NCBI RefSeq assembly: GCF_000735435.1
Contig: NZ_JMPP01000013.1
Coordinates: 30,878-94,877, forward strand
DNA: 64,000 nt
Source: Klebsiella planticola ATCC 33531
GTDB taxonomy: Bacteria; Pseudomonadota; Gammaproteobacteria; Enterobacterales; Enterobacteriaceae
Direction of reading: 5' to 3'
The notes under the pieces are model-generated. The model was not told where the DNA came from and did no database searches. It was given only the letters and a program-made list of their open reading frames with translations. Of the stretch, positions 45,604-55,629 are shown piece by piece. Numbering within the stretch: position 1 is the stretch's first letter; every line of letters starts with the position of its first letter. The position numbers were made by a program, and so were the translations under genes.

Positions 45604-46194
45604 TTATTTCGCAAAGTAGGCGGGGATGGTCTCCTTTCCGGTCACCAGAATACTGGTGATCCCCAACTGGTTAGCCCCCGCGATATTATCGGCGTTATCG
45701 TCAAAAAAGACCGTATCCTCCGCAGAGAAACCTTCCGACTGCAGGACGCTTTGATAGATTCGCGCCTCGGGTTTGCGCATCCCCATTTCCTGGGAAAGAT
45801 AGATACGATCGGCGGCGGCCCGCACCTGCGGATATTCATCCGGCCAGAAAGTGGTATGCAGGCGATTGGTATTCGACAGGACAACCACGCGGTGCCCCTG
45901 CTCACGCAGTTTTTGCATAATCGCGATGACGTCAGGGCGCAGAGAGACAAAAACGGCCTGCCAGCCGTGGGAAAACTGCTCATAGCTCAGCGGCATATTC
46001 ATTTCATGGCACATCGCCTGCGCAAAGGCCTCATCGCTAATTTCACCGCGTTCGTGCTGATGGAACGCCTCGCCCATGGTGAAATGCTGCTTGAGCGTCG
46101 CGAGCGGGATACGGCTCAAATCGCTCCATGTCCCGAGTACCCGGTTGAAGTCGATGTCGACAATCACATTACCTAAATCAAAGATATAGAGCAT
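45604..46194 (-). CDS. yihX: HAD-family alpha-D-glucose-1-phosphate phosphatase YihX
   Basis: A 196-residue HAD phosphatase. Motif I is [11 protein letters not shown] (nucleophile Asp6), motif II is VVVLSNTN, motif III Lys is in [10 protein letters not shown], and motif IV is [11 protein letters not shown]. coli YihX releases glucose from alpha-glucose 1-phosphate. The ATG giving MLYIFDLGN has AAGGAG seven bases upstream; an upstream start is rejected. First gene of its operon. Confidence 0.95.
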   Translation of the reverse strand: MLYIFDLGNVIVDIDFNRVLGTWSDLSRIPLATLKQHFTMGEAFHQHERGEISDEAFAQAMCHEMNMPLSYEQFSHGWQAVFVSLRPDVIAIMQKLREQGHRVVVLSNTNRLHTTFWPDEYPQVRAAADRIYLSQEMGMRKPEARIYQSVLQSEGFSAEDTVFFDDNADNIAGANQLGITSILVTGKETIPAYFAK

Positions 46195-46275
46195 TTTTGT
46201 CTCCTTGCGCGCCATGAAAGATTAACTGTAGCGGGAAAGGCGGGGTTTGACTATGTATGGTTTTTAAACCGGCGT

Positions 46276-46525
46276 TCAGAACGATTTATGCTGCCCGGAT
46301 AAGGAATCGATCACGGTCTTCCCATTTCATCCTCTTCAATCTGGTGCTTCATGTATTCCTGTATCTTCGCCGAGTTCTTGCCCACCGTATCGGCGTAGTC
46401 ACCCCGGTGTCAGAACGCCCTGACTCTGTATTTACACTTCAGATCACCAAACTGCTCATACAGTATCAGGTGACTTTTTCCCTTCAGATATCCCATAAAT
46501 CCCGCACACTCATAACGGGCCCAAA
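46276..46525 (-). pseudogene. IS200-type transposase remnant
   Basis: On the minus strand, fragments of an IS200/IS605 TnpA C-terminal half can be read: GFMGYLKGKSHLILYEQFGD, LKCKYRVRAF, then an in-frame TGA where the family has Trp, then HRGDYADTVGKNSAKIQEYM, KHQIEEDEMG, a further stop, and SIPYPGS. A frameshift follows MSV at the upstream edge. The N-terminal half with the HUH motif and the element ends are missing. Inactive relic in the gap where K-12 carries the yih sulfoquinovose genes. Confidence 0.8.
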
Positions 46526-46613
46526 GCGGAAAGATTTACGGCCCCCCCTACTAGTGAACTGCCCCCGCCCAGCTTTTGGGATGCAGTTCACCTGACCGGT
46601 GATTTTCTACAGA

Positions 46614-46643
46614 CAAAAAAAACCCCGCCATCAAGGCGGGGTT
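46614..46643 (-). terminator. Terminator of typA
   Basis: On the minus strand AACCCCGCC-TTGAT-GGCGGGGTT is followed by a T-run. It is 22 bases past the typA stop. Confidence 0.87.
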
Positions 46644-46665
46644 CTGGCATCGACAGAAGCGGGAA

Positions 46666-48489
46666 TTAATCTTCTTTCGCACCGCGCATTGCGCGTTTAC
46701 GGTCGTTCTCGGTCAGATGACGTTTACGGATACGAACGGAAGTTGGGGTCACTTCTACCAGTTCGTCGTCATCGATGAACTCCAGAGCCTGCTCCAGGGT
46801 CATCTTCACTGGCGGAACCAGGACCGTTGCTTCGTCAGTACCGGAAGCACGCATGTTGGTCAGTTTCTTACCGGTCAGGCAGTTTACAGTCAGGTCGTTA
46901 GAACGACTGTGAATACCGATGATCTGGCCTTCGTAAACTTCAGCACCGTGACCCAGGAACAGCTTACCGCGGTCCTGCAGGCTGAACAGGGCAAACGCAA
47001 CCGCTTTACCCTGACCGTTGGAGATCAGTACGCCGTTCTGACGCTGGCCCACATCGCCCGCACGAATGTCATCGTAGTGGCTGAAGGTGGAGTACAGCAG
47101 ACCAGTACCGGAAGTCATGGTCATGAACTCAGAACGGAAGCCGATCAGGCCACGGCTTGGGATCACGTAGTCGAGACGTACGCGGCCTTTGCCATCTGGA
47201 TTCATGTTTTTCAGGTCGCCTTTACGCTCACCCAGAGCCTGCATGACAGAACCCTGATGCTGCTCTTCAACGTCCAGCGTTACGTTTTCGAACGGCTCTT
47301 GTTTACGGCCGTCGATTTCGCGGAAGATAACTTTCGGACGGGAAACCGCCATTTCGAAACCTTCACGACGCATATTTTCGATCAGAACCGACAGGTGCAG
47401 TTCACCACGACCGGAAACGCGGAATGCATCAGCATCCGGAGTTTCTTCAACGCGCAGCGCCACGTTATGCACCAGCTCTTTGTTCAGACGGTCAAGAATC
47501 TGACGAGAGGTAACGTACTTACCTTCTTTACCACAGAACGGAGAGGTGTTAACGCAGAAGAACATGGATACGGTTGGCTCATCGACTGACAGCGCCGGCA
47601 GCGCTTCAACATTCTGCGGATCGCAGATGGTGTCAGAGATGTTCAGTTCGCCCAGACCGGTGATCGCGATGATATCGCCCGCTTCAGCAATATCGCTGTC
47701 GATACGCTCCAGGCCCAGGTGGGTCAGAACTTTACCCACTTTACCGTTACGGGTTTTGCCTTCGCTATCAACGATAGTGACCTGCTGGTTTGGCTTCACT
47801 TTACCGCGTTTGATGCGGCCGATGCCAATGACGCCAACGTAGTTGTTGTAATCCAGCTGGGAGATTTGCATCTGCAGCGGACCATCAAGGTCAACGTTCG
47901 GTGCCGGAACACGATCGACGATAGTCTGATACAGTGGAGTCATATCTTCAGCCATATCTTCGTGATCCAGGCCCGCAATACCGTTCAGCGCAGAAGCGTA
48001 AACGATCGGGAAGTCCAGCTGTTCGTCGGTAGCGTCGAGGTTAACGAACAGGTCGAATACCTGATCGACAACCCAGTCAGGACGCGCGCCAGGACGGTCA
48101 ACTTTGTTGATGACAACAATGGGCTTCAGGCCATGAGCAAATGCCTTCTTGGTTACGAAGCGCGTCTGCGGCATTGGGCCATCCATTGCGTCAACAACCA
48201 GCAGAACGGAATCAACCATGGACATTACACGCTCAACTTCACCACCGAAGTCGGCGTGCCCAGGGGTATCAACGATGTTGATACGGTAGTCATTCCATTT
48301 AATGGCGGTGTTTTTCGCGAGGATGGTAATCCCACGCTCTTTCTCCAAATCGTTGGAGTCCATCACTCGCTCTTGAGTTTCGGCACGCGCGTCGAACGTA
48401 CCGGATTGCTGCAGCAGCTTATCAACCAGGGTAGTTTTACCATGGTCAACGTGCGCGATGATGGCGATATTACGCAAATTTTCGATCAC
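46666..48489 (-). CDS. typA: Ribosome-associated translational GTPase TypA/BipA
   Basis: A 607-residue EF-G-like GTPase. The G1 motif AHVDHGKT (12-19), G2 with RGITI, G3 DTPGHADFG and G4 NKVDRP are visible. EF-G-like domains II, III and V and a BipA-specific C-terminal domain follow. It assists 50S assembly at low temperature and stress responses. The start is GTG. Same length as E. coli. Divergent from glnA. Confidence 0.97.
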   Translation of the reverse strand: MIENLRNIAIIAHVDHGKTTLVDKLLQQSGTFDARAETQERVMDSNDLEKERGITILAKNTAIKWNDYRINIVDTPGHADFGGEVERVMSMVDSVLLVVDAMDGPMPQTRFVTKKAFAHGLKPIVVINKVDRPGARPDWVVDQVFDLFVNLDATDEQLDFPIVYASALNGIAGLDHEDMAEDMTPLYQTIVDRVPAPNVDLDGPLQMQISQLDYNNYVGVIGIGRIKRGKVKPNQQVTIVDSEGKTRNGKVGKVLTHLGLERIDSDIAEAGDIIAITGLGELNISDTICDPQNVEALPALSVDEPTVSMFFCVNTSPFCGKEGKYVTSRQILDRLNKELVHNVALRVEETPDADAFRVSGRGELHLSVLIENMRREGFEMAVSRPKVIFREIDGRKQEPFENVTLDVEEQHQGSVMQALGERKGDLKNMNPDGKGRVRLDYVIPSRGLIGFRSEFMTMTSGTGLLYSTFSHYDDIRAGDVGQRQNGVLISNGQGKAVAFALFSLQDRGKLFLGHGAEVYEGQIIGIHSRSNDLTVNCLTGKKLTNMRASGTDEATVLVPPVKMTLEQALEFIDDDELVEVTPTSVRIRKRHLTENDRKRAMRGAKED

Positions 48490-48595
48490 AACTTTGCCTC
48501 AGGCATTAGAAATAGCGCGTTATTGTACACGGATTAATCGCAGTACAAAACAGGATCACAAACATCCTCCACAAACAAGTATTGCAGAGTTTCTT

Positions 48596-48611
48596 TGTGA
48601 TCGCTTTCACG
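48596..48611 (+). promoter_or_regulatory. CRP site at glnAp1
   Basis: TGTGATCGCTTTCACG matches TGTGA-N6-TCACA at nine of ten positions. It lies where CRP activates the sigma-70 promoter glnAp1 in E. coli. Confidence 0.7.
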
Positions 48612-48640
48612 GAGCGTTAAAAGGGTTATTCAAGGTCAAT

Positions 48641-48689
48641 TGCACCAAAATAGTGCCCAATGTTCACACAATTGCACTATATTGGTGCA
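48641..48689 (+). promoter_or_regulatory. NtrC enhancer sites upstream of glnA
   Basis: TGCACCAAAATAGTGCC (48641-48657) and TGCACTATATTGGTGCA (48673-48689) fit the NtrC consensus TGCACC-N5-GGTGCA. Their centres are 32 bases apart, three helical turns. A weaker site TGCACGATGGAGTGCA is at 48716-48731. The strong pair lies about 100 bases upstream of the sigma-54 promoter, as in E. coli. Confidence 0.88.
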
Positions 48690-48761
48690 ATGCATTCATA
48701 ATGGTGCAGCCCTTTTGCACGATGGAGTGCATGATAACGCCTTTTGGGGGCAATTTAAAAG

Positions 48762-48778
48762 TTGGCACAGATTTCGCT
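48762..48778 (+). promoter_or_regulatory. Sigma-54 promoter glnAp2
   Basis: TTGGCACAGATTTCGCT has the GG (-24) and GC (-12) dinucleotides of an RpoN promoter with correct spacing. The sequence equals the E. coli glnAp2 core. The start site would be about 12 bases downstream, within an AT-rich leader. Confidence 0.9.
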
Positions 48779-48867
48779 TTATATTTTTTAAGGCAACAAC
48801 GCCACATTAAGCAGTTAAAAAGTTTTCGTTACCACGACGACAATGACCAATCCGGGAGAGTTTAAGT

Positions 48868-50277
48868 ATGTCCGCTGAACACGTTTTGACGATGCTGAAC
48901 GAGCACGAAGTGAAGTTTGTCGATCTGCGCTTCACCGATACCAAAGGTAAAGAACAGCACGTCACAATTCCTTCTCATCAGGTAAATGCCGAATTCTTCG
49001 AAGAAGGCAAAATGTTTGATGGCTCCTCGATTGGTGGCTGGAAAGGTATTAACGAATCTGACATGGTTCTGATGCCGGATGCGACCACTGCGCTGATCGA
49101 CCCGTTCTATGAAGAACCGACGCTGATCATCCGCTGCGATATCCTGGAACCAGGTACGCTGCAGGGCTACGACCGTGACCCGCGCTCCATCGCCAAACGC
49201 GCGGAAGAATACCTGCGCTCTACCGGTCTGGCGGACACCGTTCTGTTCGGGCCAGAACCTGAGTTCTTCCTGTTCGACGATATCCGTTTCGGCGCCTCTA
49301 TCTCCGGCTCCCACGTTGCTATCGACGACATCGAAGGCGCATGGAACTCCTCCACCAAATACGAAGGTGGTAACAAAGGTCACCGCCCAGGCGTGAAAGG
49401 CGGTTATTTCCCGGTTCCGCCGGTTGACTCCTCTCAGGACATCCGTTCTACCATGTGTATGATCATGGAAGAGATGGGCCTGGTTGTTGAAGCTCACCAC
49501 CACGAAGTGGCTACCGCGGGTCAGAACGAAATCGCTACCCGTTTCAACACCATGACTAAAAAAGCGGACGAAATTCAGATCTACAAATACGTTGTGCACA
49601 ACGTGGCGCACCGTTTCGGTAAAACCGCGACCTTCATGCCGAAGCCTATGTTCGGCGACAACGGTTCCGGTATGCACTGCCACATGTCTCTGTCCAAGAA
49701 CGGCGTTAACCTGTTCTCTGGTGACAAGTATGCAGGCCTGTCTGAACAAGCGCTGTACTACATCGGCGGCGTTATCAAGCACGCTAAAGCGATCAACGCC
49801 CTGGCAAACCCGACCACCAACTCCTACAAGCGTCTGGTCCCGGGTTACGAAGCACCGGTCATGCTGGCTTACTCTGCCCGTAACCGTTCCGCTTCCATCC
49901 GTATCCCGGTAGTCACCTCGCCGAAAGCACGCCGTATCGAAGTGCGCTTCCCGGACCCGGCGGCTAACCCGTACCTGTGCTTCGCAGCACTGCTGATGGC
50001 TGGCCTTGACGGTATCAAGAACAAAATCCATCCGGGCGAAGCGATGGACAAAAACCTGTACGACCTGCCGCCGGAAGAAGCGAAAGAGATCCCACAGGTT
50101 GCAGGCTCTCTGGAAGAAGCACTGAACGCGCTGGACGCTGACCGTGAGTTCCTGACGGCTGGCGGCGTGTTCACCAACGACGCTATCGATGCTTACATCG
50201 CCCTGCGTATTGAAGAAAACGACCGCGTACGCATGACTCCGCACCCGGTTGAATTCGAACTGTACTACAGCGTCTGA
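48868..50277 (+). CDS. glnA: Glutamine synthetase type I (adenylylated)
   Basis: A 469-residue dodecameric enzyme making glutamine from glutamate, ammonia and ATP. Visible are [21 protein letters not shown] near the N terminus (as FDGSSIGGW), [10 protein letters not shown], the [14 protein letters not shown] ATP region (SGMHCHMSL), [23 protein letters not shown] (NSYKRLVPG) and the adenylylation tyrosine in [10 protein letters not shown] (about 398). GGGAGAG precedes the ATG. Expression is driven by NtrC and sigma-54. Confidence 0.98.
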   Translation: MSAEHVLTMLNEHEVKFVDLRFTDTKGKEQHVTIPSHQVNAEFFEEGKMFDGSSIGGWKGINESDMVLMPDATTALIDPFYEEPTLIIRCDILEPGTLQGYDRDPRSIAKRAEEYLRSTGLADTVLFGPEPEFFLFDDIRFGASISGSHVAIDDIEGAWNSSTKYEGGNKGHRPGVKGGYFPVPPVDSSQDIRSTMCMIMEEMGLVVEAHHHEVATAGQNEIATRFNTMTKKADEIQIYKYVVHNVAHRFGKTATFMPKPMFGDNGSGMHCHMSLSKNGVNLFSGDKYAGLSEQALYYIGGVIKHAKAINALANPTTNSYKRLVPGYEAPVMLAYSARNRSASIRIPVVTSPKARRIEVRFPDPAANPYLCFAALLMAGLDGIKNKIHPGEAMDKNLYDLPPEEAKEIPQVAGSLEEALNALDADREFLTAGGVFTNDAIDAYIALRIEENDRVRMTPHPVEFELYYSV

Positions 50278-50376
50278 TTTTGCTGTAAATCCCCGGTATT
50301 CCGTGTTGTGGCGTGGGGTACCGTGGATATTTTGTTGCCGTGGAAACTTTCAGCCCATCTCAGGATGGGCTTTTTT
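50278..50376 (+). ncRNA. glnA 3'UTR with terminator, possible GlnZ sRNA
   Basis: The trailer ends in a strong terminator (AGCCCATC-TCAG-GATGGGCT plus six T, 50352-50376). In E. coli and Salmonella the glnA 3'UTR yields the Hfq-dependent sRNA GlnZ. The position and terminator fit, but I cannot confirm a conserved seed. Terminator confidence is high; the sRNA is inference. Confidence 0.5.
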
Positions 50377-50421
50377 CTCCACCAACACTCTGATCTCATG
50401 CGCTTTTTATCTATAAAAAGC

Positions 50422-50443
50422 TATACTGCACTAAAATGGTGCA
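50422..50443 (+). promoter_or_regulatory. glnL promoter overlapped by an NtrC operator
   Basis: The -10 TATACT (50422-50427) adjoins TGCACTAAAATGGTGCA (50427-50443), an NtrC site placed over the transcription start. NtrC represses glnL from this position in E. coli when glnAp2 is active. Confidence 0.82.
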
Positions 50444-50464
50444 CTCTTTTCAGGAGACTGTCAG

Positions 50465-51514
50465 ATGGCAACAGGCACTCAGCCCGATGCTGGGCAGATC
50501 CTTAACTCTTTAATCAACAGTATCTTACTGGTCGATGACGACCTGGCGGTGCATTACGCGAACCCGGCCGCGCAGCAGCTGCTGGCGCAAAGTTCACGTA
50601 AGCTCTTTGGCACGCCGCTTCCGGAACTGTTGAGCTACTTTTCACTGAATATCGGCCTGATGCAGGAAAGCCTGCTGGCGGGCCAGGGCTTTACCGACAA
50701 CGAAGTGACGCTGGTTATCGATGGCCGCTCGCATATCCTGTCTCTGACCGCACAGCGCCTGCCTGAAGGCTATATCCTGCTGGAGATGGCACCGATGGAT
50801 AACCAGCGACGCCTGAGCCAGGAGCAGCTGCAGCACGCCCAGCAAATCGCGGCGCGGGATTTGGTTCGCGGGTTGGCCCATGAGATCAAAAATCCTTTAG
50901 GCGGCCTGAGAGGCGCTGCGCAATTGTTGAGTAAAGCGCTGCCTGACCCGGCGTTGATGGAATACACCAACGTGATTATTGAACAGGCCGATCGCTTAAG
51001 AAATCTGGTCGACCGCCTGCTGGGGCCGCAGCATCCAGGGATGCACGTTACCGAAAGCATCCATAAGGTCGCCGAACGGGTTGTGAAGCTGGTCTCGATG
51101 GAACTGCCGGATAACGTCAAACTGGTCCGCGATTACGACCCGAGCCTACCGGAGCTTCCTCATGACCCGGACCAGATCGAACAGGTTCTGCTGAATGTCG
51201 TACGCAACGCGCTGCAGGCGCTGGGGCCAGAAGGTGGCGAGATCATCCTGCGCACCCGTACCGCCTTTCAGCTGACGCTGCACGGCGTACGTTACCGCCT
51301 CACCGCGCGTATTGACGTCGAGGACAACGGCCCGGGAATTCCGTCCCACTTACAGGATACGCTGTTCTACCCCATGGTTAGCGGTCGCGAAGGCGGTACC
51401 GGTCTGGGGCTCTCCATTGCCCGCAGTCTTATCGATCAGCACTCCGGCAAAATTGAATTTACCAGTTGGCCAGGACATACCGAATTCTCGGTGTACCTGC
51501 CTATTCGGAAGTAG
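50465..51514 (+). CDS. glnL: Nitrogen regulation sensor kinase NtrB (NRII)
   Basis: A 349-residue cytoplasmic histidine kinase/phosphatase. An N-terminal PAS domain (about 10-110) precedes the H-box [12 protein letters not shown] with His139. The catalytic domain has VVRNALQAL (N-box), DNGPGIP (G1) and GGTGLGLSI (G2). It phosphorylates NtrC under nitrogen limitation and, bound to PII, dephosphorylates it. AGGAGACTGTCAG precedes the ATG. Confidence 0.97.
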   Translation: MATGTQPDAGQILNSLINSILLVDDDLAVHYANPAAQQLLAQSSRKLFGTPLPELLSYFSLNIGLMQESLLAGQGFTDNEVTLVIDGRSHILSLTAQRLPEGYILLEMAPMDNQRRLSQEQLQHAQQIAARDLVRGLAHEIKNPLGGLRGAAQLLSKALPDPALMEYTNVIIEQADRLRNLVDRLLGPQHPGMHVTESIHKVAERVVKLVSMELPDNVKLVRDYDPSLPELPHDPDQIEQVLLNVVRNALQALGPEGGEIILRTRTAFQLTLHGVRYRLTARIDVEDNGPGIPSHLQDTLFYPMVSGREGGTGLGLSIARSLIDQHSGKIEFTSWPGHTEFSVYLPIRK

Positions 51515-51522
51515 AGGTGTTT

Positions 51523-52932
51523 ATGCAACGAGGGATAGCCTGGATCGTTGATGACGATAGCTCCATCCGTTGGGTGCTTGAACGCGCGCTCACCGGAGCA
51601 GGCTTAAGTTGTACAACGTTTGAAAGCGGCAACGAGGTGCTTGATGCACTCACCACCAAAACCCCGGATGTACTGTTATCTGATATCCGGATGCCGGGAA
51701 TGGATGGGTTGGCGTTACTGAAACAAATCAAACAGCGTCACCCAATGCTTCCGGTCATCATAATGACCGCGCATTCGGATCTGGACGCGGCGGTCAGCGC
51801 CTATCAGCAAGGTGCCTTTGACTATCTGCCCAAACCTTTTGATATCGATGAAGCGGTGGCGCTGGTTGATCGGGCGATTAGCCATTACCAGGAACAGCAG
51901 CAGCCGCGTAATGCGCCGATTAATAGCCCGACGGCCGATATCATCGGCGAAGCGCCGGCAATGCAGGACGTCTTTCGCATCATCGGGCGCCTGTCGCGTT
52001 CATCAATCAGCGTATTGATCAACGGCGAATCCGGTACCGGTAAAGAGCTGGTTGCGCACGCCCTGCACCGCCATAGCCCGCGGGCAAAAGCGCCGTTTAT
52101 CGCACTGAATATGGCTGCAATCCCAAAAGACCTGATCGAATCTGAACTTTTCGGTCACGAAAAAGGGGCATTTACCGGCGCCAATACCGTACGTCAGGGA
52201 CGTTTTGAGCAGGCTGACGGTGGGACTTTGTTCCTCGATGAGATCGGCGATATGCCGCTTGATGTACAGACGCGCCTGCTGCGCGTGCTGGCCGATGGCC
52301 AGTTCTATCGCGTTGGCGGCTATGCGCCGGTGAAGGTAGACGTGCGAATTATTGCGGCAACCCACCAGAACCTTGAGCAGCGCGTGCAGGAAGGAAAGTT
52401 CCGTGAGGACCTGTTCCACCGCCTGAACGTGATTCGCGTTCATCTGCCGCCGCTGCGCGAGCGCCGCGAAGATATTCCCCGCCTGGCGCGGCACTTCCTG
52501 CAAATTGCCGCCCGCGAACTGGGGGTCGAAGCCAAGCTGCTTCATCCGGAGACGGAAACCGCACTCACCCGTTTAGCCTGGCCTGGTAACGTCCGCCAGC
52601 TGGAGAACACCTGCCGCTGGCTGACGGTGATGGCAGCAGGCCAGGAGGTTCTGACGCAGGATCTTCCCAGCGAACTGTTTGAAACCGCGATTCCCGATAG
52701 CCCGACGCATATGCAACCGGACAGCTGGGCAACCTTACTGGGACAGTGGGCCGATCGCGCTCTACGTTCCGGTCATCAAAACCTGCTTTCTGAAGCGCAG
52801 CCGGAGATGGAGCGGACGCTGCTTACTACTGCCCTGCGTCATACGCAAGGGCATAAGCAGGAAGCCGCGCGACTGCTAGGATGGGGACGTAATACGCTAA
52901 CGCGCAAGCTGAAAGAGTTAGGAATGGAGTAA
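51523..52932 (+). CDS. glnG: Nitrogen regulation response regulator NtrC (NRI)
   Basis: A 469-residue sigma-54 activator. The receiver domain has Asp54 ([10 protein letters not shown]) and Lys in LPKPFDI. The AAA+ domain has GESGTGKE (Walker A), [15 protein letters not shown] (sigma-54-contacting GAFTGA loop) and [11 protein letters not shown] (Walker B). A Fis-type helix-turn-helix is at the C terminus ([20 protein letters not shown]). The ATG giving [12 protein letters not shown] is eight bases after glnL. Confidence 0.98.
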   Translation: MQRGIAWIVDDDSSIRWVLERALTGAGLSCTTFESGNEVLDALTTKTPDVLLSDIRMPGMDGLALLKQIKQRHPMLPVIIMTAHSDLDAAVSAYQQGAFDYLPKPFDIDEAVALVDRAISHYQEQQQPRNAPINSPTADIIGEAPAMQDVFRIIGRLSRSSISVLINGESGTGKELVAHALHRHSPRAKAPFIALNMAAIPKDLIESELFGHEKGAFTGANTVRQGRFEQADGGTLFLDEIGDMPLDVQTRLLRVLADGQFYRVGGYAPVKVDVRIIAATHQNLEQRVQEGKFREDLFHRLNVIRVHLPPLRERREDIPRLARHFLQIAARELGVEAKLLHPETETALTRLAWPGNVRQLENTCRWLTVMAAGQEVLTQDLPSELFETAIPDSPTHMQPDSWATLLGQWADRALRSGHQNLLSEAQPEMERTLLTTALRHTQGHKQEAARLLGWGRNTLTRKLKELGME

Positions 52933-52975
52933 TGCTTCGCTGTCCCGGCAGGCCTGTCGCCCGCCGGGATAGTGT

Positions 52976-54349
52976 TTAAATTACCCGGGAGAACTGCTGC
53001 ATCCGCGCTTTCTGACGCAGATAGGCGTCAAAGCACATGCAGATGTTGCGAATCAGCAGACGGCCTTTTGCCGTCACCTGAATGCCCTTGTCATCCACAT
53101 CCACCAGCCCATCTTTTGCCAGCGGTGCCAGCAGCGCCAGATCGTCGGCAAAATAACGCTGAAAATCCAGTTCCCACCGCGTTTCCACCGCAGAGAAATC
53201 GAGATGGAACTGGCAAATCAATTCCTTAATAACGTCACGACGAATACAGTCATCGCGGGTCAACGCGATGCCGCGCCAGAGCGCATCTCCGGTTTCATCA
53301 ACCTGTTGATAATAGAGCTTCAGCTCTTTCTGGTTCTGCGCGTAGCAGTCGCCAATCATGCTGATCGCCGACACCCCCATCCCCAGCAGGTCGGTATCGC
53401 CCTGAGTGGTGTACCCCTGGAAATTACGGTGCAGGACGCCGTCGCGCTGAGCAATGGCCAGCTCGTCATCCGGACGGGCAAAGTGATCCATGCCGATAAA
53501 CTGATAGCCGGCGTCGGTGAGTGAGACAATGGTCTCCTGCAGGATATCCAGCTTCTGTTCCGCCGAAGGCAGGTCGGCATCTTTGATTTTACGCTGAGCG
53601 GCGAAGAGCGTCGGCAGATGCGCATAGTTGAATACGCTCAGACGATCGGGGTTGAGCTCGGCCACTTTTTGCAGCGTAAAGGCAAAACTCTCCGGCGTTT
53701 GTTTCGGCAGGCCGTAAATCAGATCGATATTCGTCGAGGTAAAACCAATTTCACGCGCATGGTTGAGCAGGGCAAAGATAAACGCCTCATCCTGCTCGCG
53801 GTTCACCAGCCGCTGAACCTCTTTATTGAAATCCTGCACGCCCATGCTCAACCGGTTAAAGCCTTCCGATCGGAGATGATCCAGAACATCCAGTTCAATT
53901 TCACGCGGATCGACTTCAATCGAGATCTCTGCATCGGCGTTAAAACTGAAATGGCTGCGCAACAAACGCATTAAGCGGCTGATTTGCGCTTTATTCAGGT
54001 AAGTGGGAGTACCGCCGCCCCAGTGCAGCTGGTGCACCTGACGCCCGGCAAAGAGCGGCGCGCGATGAATAATTTCCTGCTCCAGCACATCCAGGTACTG
54101 GTCGGCTTTATGCTGCTGGCGAGTCACAATTTTGTTGCAGCCACAGAAATAGCAGAGCTTGTGACAAAACGGAATATGCACATACAGCGATAGCGGACGC
54201 TGCGGGTAGCGAGCTACCGCCGCATCAAATTCTGCCGCACCGAACTCAGGCGAAAACTCCAGTGCGGTGGGGTATGAGGTATAACGTGGCCCCGAATAGT
54301 TATATTTCTGGATCAGGGCCAGATCCCAGTCGATTAACTGCACAGACAT
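52976..54349 (-). CDS. hemN: Oxygen-independent coproporphyrinogen III oxidase HemN
   Basis: A 457-residue radical SAM enzyme of anaerobic heme synthesis, decarboxylating coproporphyrinogen III to protoporphyrinogen IX. Cluster cysteines Cys62, Cys66 and Cys69 lie in FCHKLCYFCGCNK, followed by GGGTPT and PQTPESFAFTL regions. The ATG giving MSVQLIDWDL has AAGGAG five bases upstream and gives the E. coli length. It starts two bases after the stop of a small membrane-protein frame. It supports heme for FdoI. Confidence 0.97.
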   Translation of the reverse strand: MSVQLIDWDLALIQKYNYSGPRYTSYPTALEFSPEFGAAEFDAAVARYPQRPLSLYVHIPFCHKLCYFCGCNKIVTRQQHKADQYLDVLEQEIIHRAPLFAGRQVHQLHWGGGTPTYLNKAQISRLMRLLRSHFSFNADAEISIEVDPREIELDVLDHLRSEGFNRLSMGVQDFNKEVQRLVNREQDEAFIFALLNHAREIGFTSTNIDLIYGLPKQTPESFAFTLQKVAELNPDRLSVFNYAHLPTLFAAQRKIKDADLPSAEQKLDILQETIVSLTDAGYQFIGMDHFARPDDELAIAQRDGVLHRNFQGYTTQGDTDLLGMGVSAISMIGDCYAQNQKELKLYYQQVDETGDALWRGIALTRDDCIRRDVIKELICQFHLDFSAVETRWELDFQRYFADDLALLAPLAKDGLVDVDDKGIQVTAKGRLLIRNICMCFDAYLRQKARMQQFSRVI

Positions 54350-54351
54350 GC

Positions 54352-54534
54352 TCACTCCTTCCGATGGTGCCGTCGGCGGGTACGCCGCCCCGGCCCAACC
54401 GCACCTCGGGTAATGAGCCGGTTGCGCAGCCATTTCTGACGCCGCGACAACCGTCGTAGTTTAACGAATAACCACAGCAGATAACATACAACCAAAAGGG
54501 TTATAAGCAGGACCGGGAATCCGATTGAGTGCAA
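54352..54534 (-). CDS. Candidate small single-span membrane protein between yihI and hemN
   Basis: A 60-residue frame starting at TTG. Residues 4-22 (IGFPVLLITLLVVCYLLWL) form a membrane helix, and the rest is strongly basic (about 20 Arg/Lys), an inside-facing tail. It begins 3 bases after the yihI stop, with AAGGGTGG upstream, and ends 2 bases before hemN; its last codons carry the hemN AAGGAG. That tight fit suggests a real coupled gene. It may be a shortened relative of DUF2489 proteins found near hemN in Vibrio, but I recall this only loosely. Confidence 0.55.
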   Translation of the reverse strand: MHSIGFPVLLITLLVVCYLLWLFVKLRRLSRRQKWLRNRLITRGAVGPGRRTRRRHHRKE

Positions 54535-54537
54535 ACG

Positions 54538-55044
54538 TTAGTTTCCACCCTTCAGCAGACGCATCATATCTTCCTGACGCTCTTCTTCTTCCTCATCCTC
54601 GTCATCATCGTAGGACAGGCCAAGCTGCTGCATCAGCTCATCAATACGATCGAGTTTGGCATCGACCCACGACTGCTCTTCAGCATTCAGGGTGCCGCCC
54701 TCTTCCAGACGTTCCAGCAGCGCGTCCAGGCGCTCATCGTTTTCCAGCAAATCCAGCTCAGCCTGTGGTGAAAGCATAGGTTTCTCGCTCTTCGGTTTGT
54801 GCTGCTTAGGAGCCGGGGTGCTTTCAGTCACGCCCAGCGGAATCGGTTTTTTACTCCCAATACGCGGATCTTGCTGCTGGCTCTGTTTTTTGCCGGATGA
54901 TGCGGCATCACCGCCGGTTGCGCGACTTCCTGCCGCGTGACCACGATGTTTCTTCTGGCGTTTGCGATCGCGGGATTCCTGATTCATTTCTTCACGTGTC
55001 TTGCGATGCGTTTTGCCACGGGGTACGGATGTCGGTTTTTTCAT
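54538..55044 (-). CDS. yihI: Der GTPase-activating protein YihI
   Basis: A 168-residue highly charged protein: a basic, disordered N-terminal half ([20 protein letters not shown]) and an acidic C-terminal half ([16 protein letters not shown]). YihI stimulates the GTPase of Der/EngA in 50S ribosome assembly. The ATG giving [11 protein letters not shown] is used; a longer start overlaps the CsrC region. One residue shorter than E. coli. Confidence 0.94.
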   Translation of the reverse strand: MKKPTSVPRGKTHRKTREEMNQESRDRKRQKKHRGHAAGSRATGGDAASSGKKQSQQQDPRIGSKKPIPLGVTESTPAPKQHKPKSEKPMLSPQAELDLLENDERLDALLERLEEGGTLNAEEQSWVDAKLDRIDELMQQLGLSYDDDEDEEEEERQEDMMRLLKGGN

Positions 55045-55113
55045 ATAGGTAATCTTCAGATTCGTTTTCTTCAGTATAGAATTGAGGCGGAATCTAGCAG
55101 AAAGCAAGCAAAG

Positions 55114-55363
55114 AAAAAAGGCGACAGATTACTCTGCCGCCTTTTTCCTCACTGACAACCCTTAGCGGGTTTCCACTTTCCCTGTTAGCTCACGACGCAC
55201 CCTGTCTTTCCTTTAGCAAATAACAGTCCCTGTTATCTCCCTTTCCTTGTTAAAACGTCTCCAGACGTTTGTCATCCTGACATTAATCCCGGGTCTTCGC
55301 CTCCCTGGCGCTCCTGACTACTCATCCTGAGTCACTTTCCTGCCGGCTTCCTCGCCTGTGCCC
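55114..55363 (-). ncRNA. csrC: CsrC sRNA, CsrA-sequestering RNA
   Basis: On the minus strand about 250 bases carry 15 GGA motifs, many in CAGGA or AAGGA loops, then a terminator (AAAAAGGCGGCAG-AGTAAT-CTGTCGCCTTTTTT). The segment GTGACTCAGGATGAG and the terminator match E. coli CsrC, at the same yihA-yihI position. CsrC titrates the CsrA translational repressor. The middle is diverged. The 5' end is set by alignment to within a few bases. Confidence 0.85.
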
Positions 55364-55588
55364 ATTACTTTACCGTTTTAATCAAATCCTACAACCAACC
55401 ACAAAGTAAAAATGGCTATTTAAGATTGTTCTATACAGTTAATTGTATGAATTTTAATGCTTTAACACTATCCACACCGTCGTTTCTCATCGATTGCCTC
55501 GACATTGAATGGACAATGTCTCACAAAGTGAAGGGTTTTTACTTACGGCAGAGGATGCGGTAAAAACAGCCTTTTTCTGCTGTTCAGG

Positions 55589-55594
55589 TATAAT
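55589..55594 (+). promoter_or_regulatory. -10 hexamer of yihA
   Basis: TATAAT preceded by GTTCAGG lies 35 bases upstream of the yihA start codon. A plausible T-rich -35 (CTTTTTCTG) is about 17 bases upstream. The stretch 55364-55560 holds nothing else I can identify beyond the CsrC promoter zone. Confidence 0.55.
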
Positions 55595-55629
55595 CCCCGC
55601 CATAGCCTTATTTAACGGAGACGACAGTC

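Noticed and set aside
46257..46595. 112-codon plus-strand frame in the yihX-typA gap
   Set aside because: The meaningful reading is on the other strand, where IS200 transposase fragments are found; the plus-strand frame is its antisense.
54300..54491. 63-codon minus-strand frame overlapping the hemN start
   Set aside because: It overlaps both hemN and the better-placed 60-codon frame, has no membrane or domain signature and no ribosome-binding site.
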